From the NCBI GenBank assembly GCA_963846855.1, contig CAWJXK010000001.1, positions 10,138-74,137 of the forward strand: DNA of 64,000 nt, given 5' to 3'. The translations under genes were made by a program, and so were the position numbers. The stretch comes from CAIWHR01 sp963846855 (lineage in GTDB: Bacteria; Pseudomonadota; Gammaproteobacteria; Burkholderiales; Casimicrobiaceae). Position 1 is the stretch's first letter. The number at the start of each line of letters is the position of its first letter. Below are positions 62,178 to 64,000 of this stretch, piece after piece. The notes beneath the pieces were generated by a model. The model worked only from the letters and a program-made list of their open reading frames with translations. It was not told the DNA's origin and searched no databases.

Positions 62178-63227
62178 TTACTGATCCTTTACGGAGTTGA
62201 GAACGCCGGGCAGCGGCCGCCGAAGCGGCGTGGAAACGGTCTTTGAGTAAATTTCAAAGCGCTGCAGTTTGCTGCTTGCGGCTGGCAGGTTGCGGCCTTC
62301 ACCAAGGAGAAAGCAATGCATCAGCACACGCGGGTTAGGATAGGTAGCGGGCTCAGTTACTTTGCCGCACTTGGGTGCGCGTGCTATTGAGTCTGCGCGC
62401 ACTATGAAATCGACATTGAAGTTGGCACCAGAGGCAAAGCGGCCCACAAATATTGTGTATTGGTCGTTGTCTGAAGCGTAACCCCAGTCGCTTCTGAGGC
62501 CCGTATAGGCGCTGCCGTCGTAATCTTCCGGAAAAAAATAGTTTGACGCGGTCGCCCAAACTGGCAACCCATTCACCAACACATCTACTGCAGACCGGCT
62601 CTTGGCATATTCCTGACGGACGTACATCGGCTCATTTCCAGAAGGTCCGCCAATGTTGTACGCAGCGCTAACGCCTTGGAGCGATTTGGGCGCGTTAAAG
62701 CGAATAAAGAAATCGCGTCCCTCGCTACTTTGGTTCTGCACCTGTACGTGATAGGCCAGCACCGCCGCCGCTGTGCCGGACTGATTTGCGCCTTGGTTGC
62801 CGGACTGATAGACCTTTGCCGTCAAAGACTGTCCGGCACGCCCCACATCCACGGCGCCTCGTTCGTAGGTTGCAGATTCATAAACAATGGGGCGCCCTGA
62901 GCTGTCGGCTGTACCCTGTGGTGTAGGTATGGACCTTACGACCGGAGAGGGATTGGGGAAAGTCGTGACGCTGTTGCCCGGCCAGGCAATCGGTTGATAA
63001 GTCAAACCGATATCGGGCGCGATCTTGGCAGTGGAAACCCGCAGATAACGACAAGCGGCGCCACACCATACGGGAGACTGCGAGCTCTCTGTATTCCAAT
63101 CCAAGGCACGTCCAACGCCGGCGCCTATCGAAGAGGCATTGATATTGTGCTTGACCGGAGGCGCGGCGTTGATGTCATTCATAACCGCAAAAAGCGCGAA
63201 GAACATCAACCATCTTGAAGTGGGCAT
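62178..63227 (-). CDS. Secreted protein of unknown function
   Basis: A 349-residue protein with a signal peptide (MPTSRWLMFFALFAVMNDINA, first 21 residues, cut before APPVK). Mature protein is rich in Ser, Asn, Tyr and Gly, with Cys pairs near residues 47-51 (VWCGAACRYLRV) that could form a disulfide, and segments VDVLVNGLPVWAT and VDFIVRADSIARAPKCG that echo IDFLVNAYPAWS in the partner gene. The start at 63227 has a GGAGAG ribosome site. GC content is visibly below that of the housekeeping genes, suggesting acquisition. No function can be assigned. Confidence 0.65.
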   Translation of the reverse strand: MPTSRWLMFFALFAVMNDINAAPPVKHNINASSIGAGVGRALDWNTESSQSPVWCGAACRYLRVSTAKIAPDIGLTYQPIAWPGNSVTTFPNPSPVVRSIPTPQGTADSSGRPIVYESATYERGAVDVGRAGQSLTAKVYQSGNQGANQSGTAAAVLAYHVQVQNQSSEGRDFFIRFNAPKSLQGVSAAYNIGGPSGNEPMYVRQEYAKSRSAVDVLVNGLPVWATASNYFFPEDYDGSAYTGLRSDWGYASDNDQYTIFVGRFASGANFNVDFIVRADSIARAPKCGKVTEPATYPNPRVLMHCFLLGEGRNLPAASSKLQRFEIYSKTVSTPLRRPLPGVLNSVKDQ

Positions 63228-63370
63228 GATCTCTCCGATAAGGACGAGTATCGAGTTCGACGACAAAAAAACTAACCCTCATTCAGGACATATTAGCCAT
63301 TGTGACGTAACCGGCCAAATCCGGTCCAGGGCCAGTGAGAATTTCGACCTGGAAGCGAAGGAGAAGGCCC

Positions 63371-63547
63371 ATGGCAAGGAAATCATTCACCCGCTGGGTC
63401 AGGCGCGTGCCGGCGGCCGCCAAGCGTGACCGGCGCGCACGTCAGCGGGCGCGCGTCACCCGCGCAATGTGGAAAAACGCCTCCACGGCGACAACCAACC
63501 ATTCCATCTCCCCGTTCGGGCGCCCGTGTCAACCCGTGATAATCTAA
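63371..63547 (+). CDS. Possible small basic protein
   Basis: A 58-codon frame (starts ARKSFTRWVRRVPAAAKRDR) with a good AAGGAGAAGG ribosome site 6 bases before the ATG. The first half is very basic, the second unremarkable. It is the only candidate in the gap 63228-63599. With no known family it may be chance. Confidence 0.3.
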   Translation: MARKSFTRWVRRVPAAAKRDRRARQRARVTRAMWKNASTATTNHSISPFGRPCQPVII

Positions 63548-63599
63548 TTCGCCAACGCTGGGTGCGGTTGAAATCACTATCCTTCAGAAGGAGCACGCG

Positions 63600-64000
63600 A
63601 TGACCGCTCATATCCGCTCGTCGATTCTCGCCGCCTCGCTGCTGATCGTCTGTCTCTCCGGCTGCCAGCCTTCGGTCAATTCGGTCACGGTGACCCCCGG
63701 TACCGATGTGAATCTGGTCAATGTGCAGGCGAACATCAGCAGCGCGCCTGCGGCGTCGATGGGAACGCCGGTGATCCGCGTCGCATCGCTCGCGGACAAT
63801 CCGCCCGTGTTTCACGCGGTCCCCGGCGGCTTCACCCAGAACAACGGCCCCGACCATCGGCTCGACGGACTGGCGCTGCCGCCCGGGACGTTCCGGGTCG
63901 AGGTGCAGCAGCCGTACACACCTGTGTTCACCACGACACTGCAAACGGTGTCGAAGTCCCAGGACACGACGGTGACAATCCCGCAAGGCTGCTTTTTCTT
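63600..64000 (+). CDS. Putative lipoprotein, N-terminal part
   Basis: An open frame from the ATG at 63600 to the window end, 133 codons. The ribosome site AAGGAG lies 8 bases before it. A signal with lipobox LSGC (Cys at residue 22) marks an outer- or inner-membrane lipoprotein. The mature part (QPSVNSVTVTPGTDVNLVN, then VQANISSAPAASMGTPVIRV) looks beta-rich, Ig-like. The rest is cut off by the window edge. Family not recognised. Confidence 0.7.
   Translation, partial: MTAHIRSSILAASLLIVCLSGCQPSVNSVTVTPGTDVNLVNVQANISSAPAASMGTPVIRVASLADNPPVFHAVPGGFTQNNGPDHRLDGLALPPGTFRVEVQQPYTPVFTTTLQTVSKSQDTTVTIPQGCFF

Overview
The window is a stretch of high-GC chromosome from a betaproteobacterium. Gene content and order fit that class: tolQRA-ybgC with ruvBAC; kefB / kdsD-kdsC-lptCAB-rpoN-hpf-ptsN-hprK-rapZ; mlaFEDACB followed by a YadGH-type ABC exporter, ibaG, murA and the complete hisGDCBHAFIE run; then HIT, tatABC, a Deg-type protease, petABC (cytochrome bc1) and sspAB. 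I cannot name a genus. Most of the window is housekeeping DNA. The left edge carries the end of menB and a complete menE, so the organism probably makes menaquinone as well as whatever quinone feeds its bc1 complex.

Layout: 1-1690 menaquinone genes; 1706-7003 a phosphatase, a lipoprotein/GNAT pair, ferredoxin-NADP reductase, an exported FKBP and a conserved protein of unknown function; 7183-7790 a 115-bp tandem repeat array against the end of tolA; 7791-13967 tol-ybgC-ruvBA-HAD-ruvC-yebC, all on the minus strand; 14054-22775 lon-like, rapZ, hprK, ptsN, hpf, rpoN, lpt and kds genes, all on the minus strand; 23196-43170 the plus-strand kefB, mla, murA/queF, his and tat operons; 43171-48978 an accessory block (mannonate dehydratase, two related small proteins, a membrane protein, a large STAND/TPR regulator) between tatC and the Deg protease; 48979-54785 Deg protease, petABC, sspAB and a tRNA-Thr; 55045-64000 a mixed region with a Sel1 protein, glutathione-dependent formaldehyde dehydrogenase, asnS, a DCC/lipase-maturation-factor fusion and a lower-GC pair of secreted proteins of unknown function.

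The most unusual feature is the small non-coding repeats that sit exactly at gene junctions inside operons. Two copies of a 311-358 bp element with IS5-like terminal inverted repeats (22840-23150 and, inverted, 28558-28915) flank the kefB-mla segment. The second copy appears to have split the first codons of mlaC, whose present start codon lies inside the element. A 144-bp inverted-repeat element begins inside the mlaB stop codon and leaves the next ABC gene without an obvious start. A relative begins at the petC stop codon. A third kind of insertion lies at mlaE-mlaD and hisD-hisC. At both sites an open frame starts in an ATGA overlap with the upstream stop and ends in an ATGA overlap with the downstream start, so ribosomes could be relayed across the insertion.

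Six genes (tolR, hisD, the Deg protease, petB, asnS and a secreted protein) each need one single-nucleotide shift to be read through. Four of the six sit in or beside runs of C or G. This looks more like residual indel error in the assembly than real gene loss, and these genes are listed as frameshifted.
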